From: Meconema thalassinum
Taxonomy: Eukaryota > Arthropoda > Insecta > Orthoptera > Tettigoniidae
Reading direction: 5' to 3'
DNA length: 64,000 bases
Assembly (NCBI GenBank): GCA_946902985.2
Contig: OX336389.2
Location: 1,077,731,788-1,077,795,787, forward strand
Shown in pieces: positions 51,434 through 63,300 of this stretch. The notes below the pieces were generated by a model, which saw only the letters and a program-made list of their open reading frames with translations, made no database searches and was not told the origin of the DNA. Position 1 is the stretch's first letter; every line of letters begins with the position of its first letter. The position numbers and the translations under genes are program-made.

Positions 51434-54400
51434 GCTCAACAAAATGACAGTGTTTCGCCTCGGTGTGCAAGTGGGCTCTTCAGTTGGTTATAGCACACCT
51501 CACAAAGACACTGTCTAGTGCACACTGGGAAGGCCATTGCAAGTCGTATTTGACACATGTGTATCCACGTCACGAGCAATGCCAGTGCACTATGGGAGTC
51601 GAAACTCCACTCCTAAGCAATTATAACCTTACCTTGGAATTGAATATATAATTTTCAAAAGAAAAACCTGTAATGTTCGTTGAGCCATTATATATTTAAA
51701 CACAAATTTTGCTAAATGTTCCGGCATAACTCAACGAAATGACAGTGTTTCGCCCCGGTGTGCAATTGCGCTCTTCAGTTGGTTAAAGCACGCCTCACGA
51801 TGACACTGTCTGGTGCACACTGGGAAGGCCATTGCAAGACGTATTTTATACATGTGTATCCACGTCACGAGCCAAGTCAGTGCACTTTGGGTTCGAAACT
51901 CCACTCCAAAGCAATTATAACTTTACCTTGGCATTGAATATATAATTTTCAAAAGAAAAACATGTAATGTCCGTTGAGCCATTATATATTTAAACACAAA
52001 TTGTGCTAAATGTTCCGGCATAACTCAACGAAATGACGGTGTTTCGCCCCGGTGTGCAATTGGGCTCTTCAGTTGGTTAAAGCACGCCTCACCAAGACAC
52101 TGTCTAGTACACACTGGGAAGGCCATTGCAAGACGTATTTGATACGTGTGTATCCACGTCACGAGCTACGCCAGTGCACTATGGGAGTCGAAACTCCACT
52201 CCAAAGCAATTATAACCTTACCTTGGCATTGAATATATAATTTTCCAAAGAAAAATATGTATTGTCCGTTGAGCCATTATATATTTAAACACAAATTGTT
52301 CTAAATGTTCCGGCATAGCTCAAGAAAATGACAGTGTTTCGCCTCGGTGTGCAAGAGGGCTCTTCAGTTGGTTAAAGCACACCACACCAAGACAATGTCT
52401 AGTGCACACTGGGAAGGCCATTGCAAGACTTATTTGACACATGTGTATCCACGTCACGAGCAATGCCAGTGCACTATGGGAGTCGAAACTCCACTCCTAA
52501 GCAATTATAACCTTACCTTGGCATTGAATACATAATTTTCAAAAGAAAAACGTGTAATGTCCGCTGAGCCATTATATATTTAAACACAAATTGTGCTAAA
52601 TGCTCCGGCATAACTCAACGAAATGACAGTGTTTCGCCCCGGTGTGCAATTGGGCTCTTCAGTTGGTTAAAGCACGCCTCACGAAGACACTGTCTGGTGC
52701 ACACTGGGAAGGCCATTGCAAGACGTATTTGATACACGTGTATCCACGTCACGAGCAAAGCCAGTGCACTTTGGGGTCGAAGCTCCACTCCAAAGCAATT
52801 ATAACTTTACCTTGGCATTGAATATATAATTTTCAAAAGAAAAACATGTTAAGTCCGACGAGCCATTATATATTTAAACACAAATTGTGCTAAATGTTCC
52901 GGCATGCCCCGGTGTGCATTTGGGCTCTTCAGTTGGTTAAGGCACGCCTCACCAAGACACTGCCTAGTACACACTGGTAAGGCCATTGCAAGACGTATTT
53001 GATACGTGTGTATCCACGTCACGAGCTACGCCAGTGCACTACGGGAGTCGAAACTCCACTCCTAAGCAATTCTATCCTTAACTTGGCATTGAATATATAA
53101 TTTTCAAAAGAAAAATATGTATTGTCCGTTGAGCCATTATATATTTAAACACAAATTGTGCTAAATGTTCCGGGATAACTCAACAAAATGAGAGTGTTTC
53201 GCCCCGGTGTGCAAATGGGCTCTTCAGTTGGTGAAAGCACACCACACCAAGACACTGTCTAGTGCACACTGGGCAGGCCATTGCAAGACGTATATGATAC
53301 ATGTGTATCCACGTCACGAGCAAAGCCAGTGCACTATGGGAGTCGAAACTCCACTCCAAAGCAATTATAACCTTACCTTGGCATTGAATATATAATTTTC
53401 AAAAGAAAAATATGTATTGTCCGTTGAGCCATTATATATTTAAACACAAATTGTTCTAAATGTTCCGGCATAGCTCAACAAAATGACAGTGTTTCGCCTC
53501 GGTGTGCAAGTGGGATCTTCAGTTGGTTAAAGCACACCTCACCAAGACACTGTCTAGTGCACACTGGGAAGGCCATTGCAAGACGTATTTGACACATGTG
53601 TATCCACGTCACGAGCAATGCCAGTGCACTATGGGAGTCGAAACTCCACTCCAAAGCAATTATAACCTTACCTTGGCATTGAATATATAATTTTCAAAAG
53701 AAAAACATGTAATGTCCGTTGAGCCATTATATGTTTAAACACAAATTGTGCTAAATGTTCCGGCATAACTCAACGAAATGACGGTGTTTCGCCCCGGTGT
53801 GCAATTGGGCTCTTCAGTTGGATAAAGCACGCCTCACCAAGACACTGTCTAGTACACACTGGGAAGGCCATTGCAAGACGTATTTGATACGTGTGTGTAC
53901 ACGTCACGAGCTACGCCAGTGCACTATGGGAGTCGAAACTCCACTCCCAAGCAATTCTATCCTTAACTTGGCATTGAATAAATAATTTTCAAAAGAAAGA
54001 TATATATATCCGTTGAGCCATTATATATTTAAATACAAATTGTGCTAAATGTTCCGGCATAACTCAACAAAATGAGAGTGTTTCGCCCCGGTGTGCAAAT
54101 GGGCTCTTCAGTTTGTGAAAGCACACCTCACCAAGACACTGTCTAGTGCACACTGGGCAGGCCATTGCAAGACGTATTTGATACATGTGTATCCACGTCA
54201 CGAGTAAAGCCAGTGCACTATGGGAGAATTAACTCCACTCCAAAGCTATTATAACCTTACCTTGGCATTGAATATATAATTTTCAAAAGAAAAACATGTA
54301 ATGTCCGTTGAGCCATCATATATTTATACACAAATTGTGCTAAATGTTCCGGCATAACTCAACGAAATGACGGTGTTTCGCCCCGGTGTGAAATTGGGCT

Positions 54401-55237
54401 CTTCAGTTGGTTAAAGCACGCCTCACCAAGACACTGTCTAGTACACACTGGGAAGGCCATTGCAAGACGTATTTGATACATGTGTATCCACGTCACGAGC
54501 AAAGCCAGTGCACTTTGGGGTCGAAACTCCACTCCAAAGCAATTATAACCTTACCCTGGCATTGAATATATAATTTTCAAAAGAAAAACATGTTATGTCC
54601 GTTGAGCTATTATATATTTAAACACAAATTGTGCTAAATATTCCGGCATAACTCAACGAAATGACAGTGTTTGGCCCCGGTGTGCAATTGGGCTCTTCAG
54701 TTGGTTAAAGCACGCCTCACGAAGACACTGTCTGGTGCACACTGGGAAGGCCATTGCAAGACGTATTTGATACATGTGTATCCACGTCACGAGCAAAGCC
54801 AGTGCACTATGGAAGTCGAAACTCCACTCCAAAGCAATTATAACCTTACCTTGGCATTGAATATATAATTTTCAAAAGAAAAACATATAATGTCCGTTGA
54901 GCCATTATATATTTAAACACAAATTGTGCTAAATGTTCCGGCATAAATCAACGAAATGACAGTGTTTCGCCCCGGTGTGCAATTGGGCTCTTCAGTTGGT
55001 TAAAGCACGCCTCACGAAGACACTGTCTGGTGCACACTGGGAAGGCCATGCAAGACGTATTTGATACATGTGTATCCACGTCACGAGCTAAGCCAGTGCA
55101 CTTTGGGGTCGAAACTCCACTCCAAAGCAATTATAACTTTACCTTGGCATTGAATATATAATTTTCAAAAGAAAAATATTTATTGTCCGTTGAGCCATTA
55201 TATATTAAACACAAATTATTCTAAATGTTCCGGCATA
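51434..55237 (+). repeat. Satellite block 11 (about 13 monomers) with a chimeric monomer
   Basis: To about 53.08 kb it is the end of the second 20-kb unit. From about 53.17 kb it repeats 47.2-49.9 kb with two monomers missing. The monomer at about 54.09 kb starts like that at 48.44 kb (CAGTTTGTGAAAGC, CTGGGCAGGCC) and ends like that at 48.84 kb (GAGAATTAACTCC), a direct trace of crossing-over within a monomer. Just before LINE 11 ATATATTAAAC lacks one T compared with other copies. No gene is supported. Confidence 0.92.
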
Positions 55238-56641
55238 CTGCTAACAGGAGTAATACCAGATAAATGTAAATTAGCAAGAGTGGTGCCAGTATTTAAAAAC
55301 GTTTATGTATCTAATCCCAGTAATTACAGACCGTTGTGTATATTATCCTCACTTGTAAAAGTACTGGAAATAGTAATGAAAAAACAAGTCCTGAATTTCC
55401 TAACAAAAAACAATGTCTTCTTCAAATATCAGTATGGCTTCCTTCCCAAACATAGCACTGATTCAGTAGCATTTGACGTAGTGTCACTTATACATAAAGC
55501 ATTAGGCAACAATAAAATAGCAGCAGGACTATTTATAGATCTTGCTAAAGCATTTGACACAGTTAACCATATCTTGTTGCTAAGTAAATTATCAAATGCA
55601 GGAATTAGAGGAATAGCCTTTGACTGGTTTAAAAACTACCTGTCTAACAGGAAGCAGTATGATAATATTAATAAAGCTAAAGGGTCCATCTCTGATGTTA
55701 AATGCGGTGTCCCACAAGGGTCAGTGCTTGGACCATTGCTGTTCCTGATATTTATTAATGATATAGGTTATTTAGAGTTTACTGGTAAAATATTTCTATT
55801 TGCAGATGATATATTTCTACTTTACGAGACCGCATGTGAACAAAGGATTATGGAGAATATGCAAAAGGATCTAAATATACTAACAACATGGCTTTCAAAA
55901 AATAATTTAATCATAAGCACCTCAAAAACAAAATACATGCTATTTCATAAACCAGCTTACAGTTCAAACACTTCCAACATAGTTAAAATTGGCAATGCGC
56001 CCATCGAACGGGTTAAACATTACACATATTTAGGCCTAACTTTGGACAATAACCTAAGTTGGAATGATCATGTCACAAATGGGAAAAAGAAAATTACGAA
56101 TGTAATTGGTGTTCTAAAAAGGTTAAGGGATTATGGAATAAGCAATCAACATTTAAGGAGCATATATGCCTCTCTTATTCATTCTCACCTTATGTACATG
56201 AACATAATATGGAGTAAATGCACACAGGAATCAATAAATGAGCTCGAAGTACTCCAAAAACGAGCAATTAAAATCAGGTATGGTTACGATTTTAGGAAAC
56301 CGACTGTACAAGTATTTCAGGAGACAAACATATTGCCATTACGAAGCCAGCTCAACTACTCTGAAGCTTTATTTATGTTCAGATATAAACATGGTCTTAT
56401 TAGTCTTAATACTGAACTTCAATGCAGGAAAGACATTCATGCCCATAACACAAGATCAGCAAACCAGTTATACATGGAGTCAACAAACACAACTAGATAT
56501 GGTATTAAAAGTATTTCCTATTCAGCCAGCATAACTTATAATAACTTACCTCCTAAACTGAGACAAATTGTAAACTTAAACAAATTCAAAAAGGAAGCAC
56601 GCAGGTACTTCCTGAAACAATATGTTGAAGAATACAGATGA
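55190..56641 (+). CDS. Reverse transcriptase C-terminal fragment of a LINE (483 codons, uninterrupted)
   Basis: Longest frame in the window. Codons 1-16 are satellite sequence and the nominal start is TTG, so the true product would be the C-terminal part of a larger ORF2; the LINE part starts at residue 17. Visible motifs: NYRP 45-48; motif A FIDLAKAFDTVNH 115-127 with Asp117 and Asp123; motif B GVPQGSVLGPLL 173-184; motif C FADD 204-207 with Asp206 and Asp207; YLGLTLDNNLSW 280-291; the LQKRAIKI segment 355-362; HNTR 419-422; NNLPPKLRQ 451-459. This order and the C-terminal HNTR/NNLPPKLR region are typical of CR1/L2/Jockey-like metazoan LINEs; the exact clade is not resolved. All catalytic aspartates are present, but the start of RT, the endonuclease and ORF1 are missing. 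A one-base deletion in the flanking satellite (ATATATTAAAC) is what lets the frame run back across the junction. Probably not expressed as a normal protein. Confidence 0.75.
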   Translation: MSHYILNTNYSKCSGILLTGVIPDKCKLARVVPVFKNVYVSNPSNYRPLCILSSLVKVLEIVMKKQVLNFLTKNNVFFKYQYGFLPKHSTDSVAFDVVSLIHKALGNNKIAAGLFIDLAKAFDTVNHILLLSKLSNAGIRGIAFDWFKNYLSNRKQYDNINKAKGSISDVKCGVPQGSVLGPLLFLIFINDIGYLEFTGKIFLFADDIFLLYETACEQRIMENMQKDLNILTTWLSKNNLIISTSKTKYMLFHKPAYSSNTSNIVKIGNAPIERVKHYTYLGLTLDNNLSWNDHVTNGKKKITNVIGVLKRLRDYGISNQHLRSIYASLIHSHLMYMNIIWSKCTQESINELEVLQKRAIKIRYGYDFRKPTVQVFQETNILPLRSQLNYSEALFMFRYKHGLISLNTELQCRKDIHAHNTRSANQLYMESTNTTRYGIKSISYSASITYNNLPPKLRQIVNLNKFKKEARRYFLKQYVEEYR

Positions 56642-56735
56642 ACTCATAAGCACTGAATAAATGTTCCTACCACCTTAGTATATTCTAGTATTAAGTTAGT
56701 TAATAAGCCATATTTGTAAAGGGCGGTCCCCCCTT

Positions 56736-56748
56736 GAGCTATCAGCTC
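56736..56748 (+). promoter_or_regulatory. LINE 3' UTR hairpin
   Basis: GAGCT-ATC-AGCTC, a perfect 5-bp stem with a 3-nt loop, 20 bp before the TAAA-type tail of LINE 11. It is intact in LINEs 2, 3, 6, 7 and 10. The loop is changed in LINEs 4 and 8, and an arm is damaged in LINEs 1, 5 and 9. In several LINE families a 3' hairpin is recognised by the reverse transcriptase; that role here is inference. Confidence 0.5.
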
Positions 56749-56768
56749 ACTGGGACTTTCTGTACCCT

Positions 56769-56799
56769 ATAAATAAATAAATAAATAAATAAATAAATA
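56769..56799 (+). repeat. TAAA-type microsatellite tail of LINE 11
   Basis: Tandem AAAT/TAAA units form the 3' tail in place of poly(A). The same tail ends every copy, with one or two more units in LINEs 5, 9 and 11. Short tandem tails are known for CR1/L2/I-type LINEs. Length differences between copies are consistent with slippage after the insertion. Confidence 0.85.
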
Positions 56800-57029
56800 G
56801 CTCAACAAAATGACAGTGTTTCGCCTCGGTGTGCAAGTGGGCTCTTCAGTTGGTTATAGCACACCTTACCAAGACACTGTCTAGTGCACACTGGGATGGC
56901 CATTGCAAGACGTATTTGACACATGTGTATCCACGTCACGAGCAATGCCAGTGCACTATGGGAGTCGAAACTCCACTCCTAAGCAATTCTATCCTTAACT
57001 TGGCATTGAATAAATAAATTTCAAAATAA

Positions 57030-59980
57030 AAATATATATTGTCCGTTGAGCCATTATATATTTAAACACAAATTGTGCTAAATGATCCGGCATAACTCAA
57101 CAAAATGATAGTGTTTCGCCCCGATGTGAAAATGGGCTCTTCAGTTGGTGAAAGCGCACCTCACCAAGACACTGTCTAGTGCACACTGGGCAGGCCATTG
57201 CAAGACGTATTTGATACATGTGTATCCACGTCACGAGCAAAGCCAGTGCACTATGGGAGTCGAAACTCCACTCCAAAGCAATTATAACCTTACCTTGGCA
57301 TTGAATATATAATTTTCAAAAGAAAAATATGTATTGTCCGTTGAGCCATTATATATTTAAACACAAATAGTTCTAAATGTTCCGGCATAGCTCAACAAAA
57401 TGACAGTGTTTCGCCTCGGTGTGCAATTGGGCTCTTCAGTTGGTTAAAGCACGCCTCACGAAGACACTGTCTGGTGCACACTGGGAAGGCCATTGCAAGA
57501 CGTATTTTATACATGTGTATCCACGTCACGAGCAAAGTCAGTGCACTTTGGGTTCGAAACTCCACTCCAAAGCAATTATAACTTTACCTTGGCATTGAAT
57601 ATATAATTTTCAAAAGAAAAACATGTAATGTCCGTTGAGCCATTATATATTTAAACACAAATTGTGCTAAATGTTCCGGCATAACTGAACGAAATGACGG
57701 TGTTTCGCCCCGGTGTGCAATTGGGCTCTTCAGTTGGTTAAAGCACGCCTCACCAAGACACTGTCTAGTACACACTGGGAAGGCCATTGCAAGACGTATT
57801 TGATACGTGTGTATCCACGTCACGAGCTACGCCAGTGCACTATGGGAGTCGAAACTCCACTCCTAAGCAATTCTATCCTTAACTTGGCATTGAATAAATA
57901 ATTTTCAAAATAAAAATATATATTGTCCGTTGAGCCATTATATATTTAAACACAAATTGTGCTAAATGATCCGGCATAACTCAACAAAATGAGAGTGTTT
58001 CGCCCCGATGTGCAAATGGGCTCTTGAGTTGGTGAAAGCACACCTCACCAAGACACTGTCTAGTGCACACTGGGCAGGCCATTGCAAGACGTATTTGATA
58101 CATGTGTATCCACGTCACGAGCAAAGCCAGTGCACTATGGGAGTCGAAACTCCACTCCAAAGCAATTATAACTTTACCTTGGCATTGAATATATAATTTT
58201 CGAAGAAAAACATGTAATGTCCGTTGAGCCATTATATATTTAAACACAAATTGTGCTAAATGTTCCGGCATAACTCAACGAAATGACGGTGTTTCGCCCC
58301 GGTGTGCAATTGGGCTCTTCAGTTGGTTAAAGCACGCCTCACCAAGACACTGCCTAGTACACTCTGGGAAGGCCATTGCAAGACGTATTTGATACGTGTG
58401 TATCCACGTCACGAGCAAAGCCAGTGCACTATGGGAGTCGAAACTCCACTCCTAAGCAATTCTATCCTTAACTTGGCATTGAATAAATAATTTTCAAAAT
58501 AAAAATATATATTGTCCGTTGAGCCATTATATATTTAAACACAAATTGTGCTAAATGATCCGGCATAACTCAACAAAATGAGAGTGTTTCGCCCCGATGT
58601 GCAAATGGGCTCTTCAGTTGGTGAAAGCGCACCTCACCAAGACACTGTCTAGTGCACACTGGGCAGGCCATTGCAAGACGTATTTGATACATGTGTATCC
58701 ACGTCACGAGCAAAGCCAGTGCACTATGGGAGTCGAAACTCCACTCCAAAGCAATTATAACCTTACCTTGGCATTGAATATATAATTTTCAAAAGAAAAA
58801 TATGTATTGTCCGTTGAGCCATTATATATTTAAACACAAATTGTTCTAAATGTTCCGGCATAGCTCAACAAAATGACAGTGTTTCGCCTCGGTGTGCAAT
58901 TGGGCTCTTCAGTTGGTTAAAGCACGCCTCACGAAGACACTGTCTGGTGCACACTGGGAAGGCCATTGCAAGACGTATTTGATACACGTGTATCCACGTC
59001 ACGAGCAAAGCCAGTGCACTTTGGGGTCGAAACTCCACTCCAAAGCAATTATAACTTTACCTTGGCATTGAATATATAATTTTCAAAAGAAAAGCATGTA
59101 ATGTCCGTTGAGCCATTATATATTTAAACACAAATTGTGCTAAATGTTCCGGCATAACTCAACGAAATGACGGTGTTTCGCCCCGGTGTGCAATTGGGCT
59201 CTTCAGTTGGTTAAAGCACGCCTCACCAAGACACTGTCTAGTACACACTGGGAAGGCCATTGCAAGACGTATTTGATACGTGTGTATCCACGTCACGAGC
59301 TACGCCAGTGCACTATGGGAGTCGAAACTCCACTCCTAAGCAATTCTATCCTTAACTTGGCATTGAATTAATAATTTTCAAAAGAAAAATATATATTGTC
59401 CGTTGAGCCATTATATATTTAAACACAAATTGTGCTAAATGATCCGGCATAACTCAACAAAATGAGAGTGTTTCGCCCCGATGTGCAAATGGGCTCTTCA
59501 GTTGGTGAAAGCACACCTCACCAAGACACTGTCTAGTGCACACTGGGCAGGCCATTGCAAGACGTATTTGATACATGTGTATCCACGTCACGAGCAAAGC
59601 CAGTGCACTATGGGAGTCGAAACTCCACTCCAAAGCAATTATAACTTTACCTTGGCATTGAATATATAATTTTCAAAAGAAAAACATGTAATGTCCGTTG
59701 AGCCATTATATATTTAAACACAAATTGTGCTAAATTTTCCGGCATAACTCAACGAAATGACGGTGTTTCGCCCCGGTGTGCAATTGGGCTCTTCAGTTGG
59801 TTAAAGCACGCCTCACCAAGACACTGCCTAGTACACTCTGGGAAGGCCATTGCAAGACGTATTTGATACGTGTGTATCCACGTCACGAGCAAAGCCAGTG
59901 CACTATGGGAGTTGAAACTCCACTCCTAAGCAATTCTATCCTTAACTTGGCATTGAATATATAATTTTCAAAAGAAAAAT
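57030..59980 (+). repeat. Five-monomer higher-order repeat, period 1473-1474 bp, two units
   Basis: Monomers at about 57.12, 57.42, 57.71, 58.01 and 58.30 kb are matched in order by those at 58.60, 58.89, 59.19, 59.48 and 59.78 kb. Markers include GGTGAAAGCGCACC, CTAAATGATCCGG and GAATAAATAA. No LINE is in this stretch. Confidence 0.75.
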
Positions 59981-60309
59981 ATGTATTGTCCGTTGAGCCA
60001 TTATATATTTAAAAACAAATTGTGCTAAATGTTCCGGCATAGCTCAACAAAATGATAGTGTTTCGCCCCTTTCTGTAAGTGGGCTCTTCATTTGGGTAAA
60101 GCACACCTCACCAAGACACTGTCTAGTGCACACTGGGCTGGCCATTGCAAGACGTATTTGATACATGTGTATCCACGTCACGAGCAAAGCCAGTGCACTA
60201 TGGGAGTCGAAACTCCACTCCAAAGCAATTATAACCTTACCTTGGCATTGAATATATAATTTTCAAAAGAAAAATATGTATTGTCCGTTGAGCCATTATA
60301 TATTTAAAC

Positions 60310-63300
60310 ACAAATTGTTCTAAATGTTCCGGCATAGCTCAGCAAAATGACAGTGTTTCGCCCCTTTGTTTAAGTGGGCTCTTCATTTGGGTAAAGCATA
60401 CCTCACCAAGACACTGTCTAGTGCACACTGGGCAGGCCATTGCAAGACGTATTTGATACATGTGTATCCACGTCATGAGCAAATCCAGTGCACTATGGGT
60501 GTCGAAACTCCACTCCAAAGCAATTATAACCTTACCTTGGCATTGAATATATAATTTTCAAAAGAAAAATATGTATTGTCCGTTGAGCCATTATATATTT
60601 AAACACAAATAGTTCTAAATGTTCCGGCAAAGCTCAACAAAATGACAGTGTTTCGCCTCGGTGTGCAAGTGGGCTCTTCAGTTGGTTAAAGCACACCTCA
60701 ACATGACACTGTCTAGTGCACACTGGGAAGGCCATTGCAAGACGTATTTGATACATGTCTATCCACGTCACGAGCAAAGCCAGTTCACTATGGGAGTCGA
60801 AACGCCTCTCCAAACCAATTATAACCTTACCCTGGCATTGAATATATAATTTTCAAAAGAAAAACATGTTATGTCCTTTGAGCCATTATATATTTAAACA
60901 AATTGTGCAAAATGTTCCGGCATAACTCAACGAAATTACAGTGTTGCGCCCTGGTGTGCAATTGGGCTCTTCAGTTGGTTAAAGCACGCCTCACCAAGAC
61001 ACTGCCTAGTACACACTTGGAAGGCCATTGCAAGACGTATTTGATACGTGTATAAACTCGTCACGGGTTATGCCAGTGCAGTATGGGAGTCGAAACTCCA
61101 CTCCAAAGCAATTATAACCTTACCTTGGCATTGGATATATAATTTTCAAAAGAAAAATATGTATTGTCCGTTGAGCCATTATATATTTAAACACAAATTG
61201 TTCTAAATGTTCCGGCATAGCTCAACAAAATGACAGTGTTTCGCCTTGGTGTGCAAGTGGGCTCTTCAGTTGGTTAAAGCACACCTCACCAAAACACTGT
61301 CTAGTGCACTCTGGGAAGGCCATTGCAAGACGTATTTGACACATGTGTATGCACGTCACGAGCAATGCCAGTGCACTATGGGAGTCGAAACTCCACTCCT
61401 AAGCAATTATAACCTTACCTTGGCATTGAATATATAATTTTCAAAAGAAAAACATATAATGTCCGTTGAGCCATTATATATTTAAACACAAATTGTGCTA
61501 AATGTTCCGGCATAACTCAACGAAATGACAGTGTTTCGCCCCGGTGTGCAATTGGGCTCTTCATTTGGTTGTAGCACGCCTCACGAAGACACTGTCTGGT
61601 GCACACTGGGAAGGGCATTGCAATACGTATTTGATACATGTGTATCCACGTCACGAGCAAAGCCAATGCACTTTGGGGTCGAAACTCCACTCCAAGGAAA
61701 TTATAACTTTACCTTGGCATTGAATATATAATTTTCAAAAGAAAAACATGTAAAGTCCGACGAGCCATTATATATTTAAACACAAATTGTGCTAAATGTT
61801 CCGGCATAACCCAACGAAATGACGGTATTTCGCCCCGGTGTGCATTTGGGCTCTTCAGTTGGTTAAGGCACGCCTCACCAAGACACTGCCTAGTACACTC
61901 TGGGAAGGCCATTGCAAGACGTATTTGATACGTGTGTATCCACGTCACGAGCAAAGCCAGTGCACTATGGGAGTTGAAACTCCACTCCTAAGCAATTCTA
62001 TCCTTAACTTGGCATTGAATATATAATTTTCAAAAGCAAAATATGTATTGTCCGTTGAGCCATTATATATTTAAAAACAAATTGTGCTAAATGTTCCGGC
62101 ATAGCTCATCAAAATGATAGTGTTTCGCCCCTTTCTGTAAGTGGGCTCTTCATTTGGGTAAAGCACACCTCACCAAGACACTGTCTAGTGCACACTGGGC
62201 TGGCCATTGCAAGACGTATTTGATACATGTGTATCCACGTCACGAGCAAAGCCAGTGCACTATGGGAGTCGAAACTCCACTCCAAAGCAATTATAACCTT
62301 ACCTTGGCATTGAATATATAATTTTCAAAAGAAAAATATGTATTGTCCGTTGAGCCATTATATATTTAAACACAAATTGTTCTAAATGTTCCGGCATAGC
62401 TCAACAAAATGACAGTGTTTCGCCTCGGTGTGCAAGTAGGCTCTTCAGTTGGTTAAAGCACACCTCACCAAGACACTGTCTAGTGCACACTGGGAAGGCC
62501 ATTGCAAGACGTATTTGATACATGTGTATCCACTCACGAGCAAAGCCAGTGCACTATGGGAGTATTAACTCCACTCCAAAGCTATTATAACCTTACCTTG
62601 GCATTGAATATATAATTTTCAAAAGAAAAACATGTTATGTCCGTTGAGCCATCATATATTTATACACAAGGTGTGCTAAATGTTCCGGCATAACTCAACG
62701 AAATGACGGTGTTTCGCCCCGGTGTGCATTTGGGCTCTTCAGTTGGTTAAAGCACGCCTCACCAAGACACTGTCTAGTACACACTGGGAAGGCCATTGCA
62801 AGACGTATTTGATACGCGTGTATCCACGTCACGGGCAAAGCCAGTGCACTTTGGGGTCGAACCTCCACTCCAAAGCAATTATAACTTTACCTTGGCATTG
62901 AATATATAATTTTCAAAAGAAAAACACGTAATGTCCGTTGAGCCATTATATATTTAAACACAAATTGTGCTAAATGTTCCGGCATAACGCAACGAAATGA
63001 CAGTGTTTCGCCCCAGTGTGCAGTTGGGCTCTTCAGTTGGTTAAAGCACGCCTCACCAAGACACTGTCGAGTAGAAACTGGGAAGGCCATTGCATGACGT
63101 ATTTGATACGTGTGTATTCACGTCACGAGCGAAGCCAGTGCACTATGGGAGTCGAAACTCCACTCCAAAGCAATTATATCCTTATCTTGGCATTGAATAT
63201 ATAATTTTCAAAAGAAAAACATGTAATGTCCGATGAGCCATTATATATTTAAACGCAATTTGTGCTAAATGTTCCGGCATAACTCAACGAAATGACAGTG

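Larger units (their letters stand above)
32904..53085 (+). repeat. 20.2-kb higher-order unit, copy 2 (LINEs 7-10)
   Basis: Near-identical repeat of 12.41-32.6 kb. Relative to copy 1 it lacks one monomer at about 35.3 kb and has one extra at about 47.2 kb. Deletions inside monomers, A tracts and LINE lesions are all shared, showing they are older than this duplication. The end is marked by loss of match near 53.08 kb (GAATATATAA here, GAATAAATAA at 32.60 kb). Confidence 0.88.
55238..56799 (+). mobile_element. LINE copy 11: 5'-truncated non-LTR retrotransposon with intact RT frame
   Basis: Same truncation point (CTGCTAACAGG, as in LINEs 6 and 10) and same satellite insertion site as the other copies, but without their lesions. 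After the ORF stop at 56639-56641 come a 3' UTR of about 125 bp, a perfect 5-bp hairpin GAGCT-ATC-AGCTC at 56736-56748, and a tail of ATAAATAA repeats at 56769-56799, followed directly by GCTCAAC of the satellite. The left flank is TTCCGGCATA. No target-site duplication longer than a possible ATA can be seen. The 5' part of the element (ORF1, endonuclease and the start of RT) is absent, so it cannot move on its own even though the remaining frame is open. Confidence 0.94.
53170..57015 (+). repeat. Shortened repeat of 47.2-51.6 kb, carrying LINE 11
   Basis: Offset to the 47-kb region falls stepwise from 5948 to 5654 to about 5350 bp, so two monomers are missing, and LINE 11 stands where LINE 10 stands. 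The LINE itself is not a plain copy of LINE 10, because it lacks the frame lesions in the middle of LINE 10. Confidence 0.75.

Noticed and set aside
3486..56799. Independent site-specific LINE insertions (R1/R2-like targeting)
   Set aside because: Identical 5' truncation in all copies and co-duplicated flanks fit one insertion followed by amplification better. It stays possible that the first insertion preferred the palindrome.
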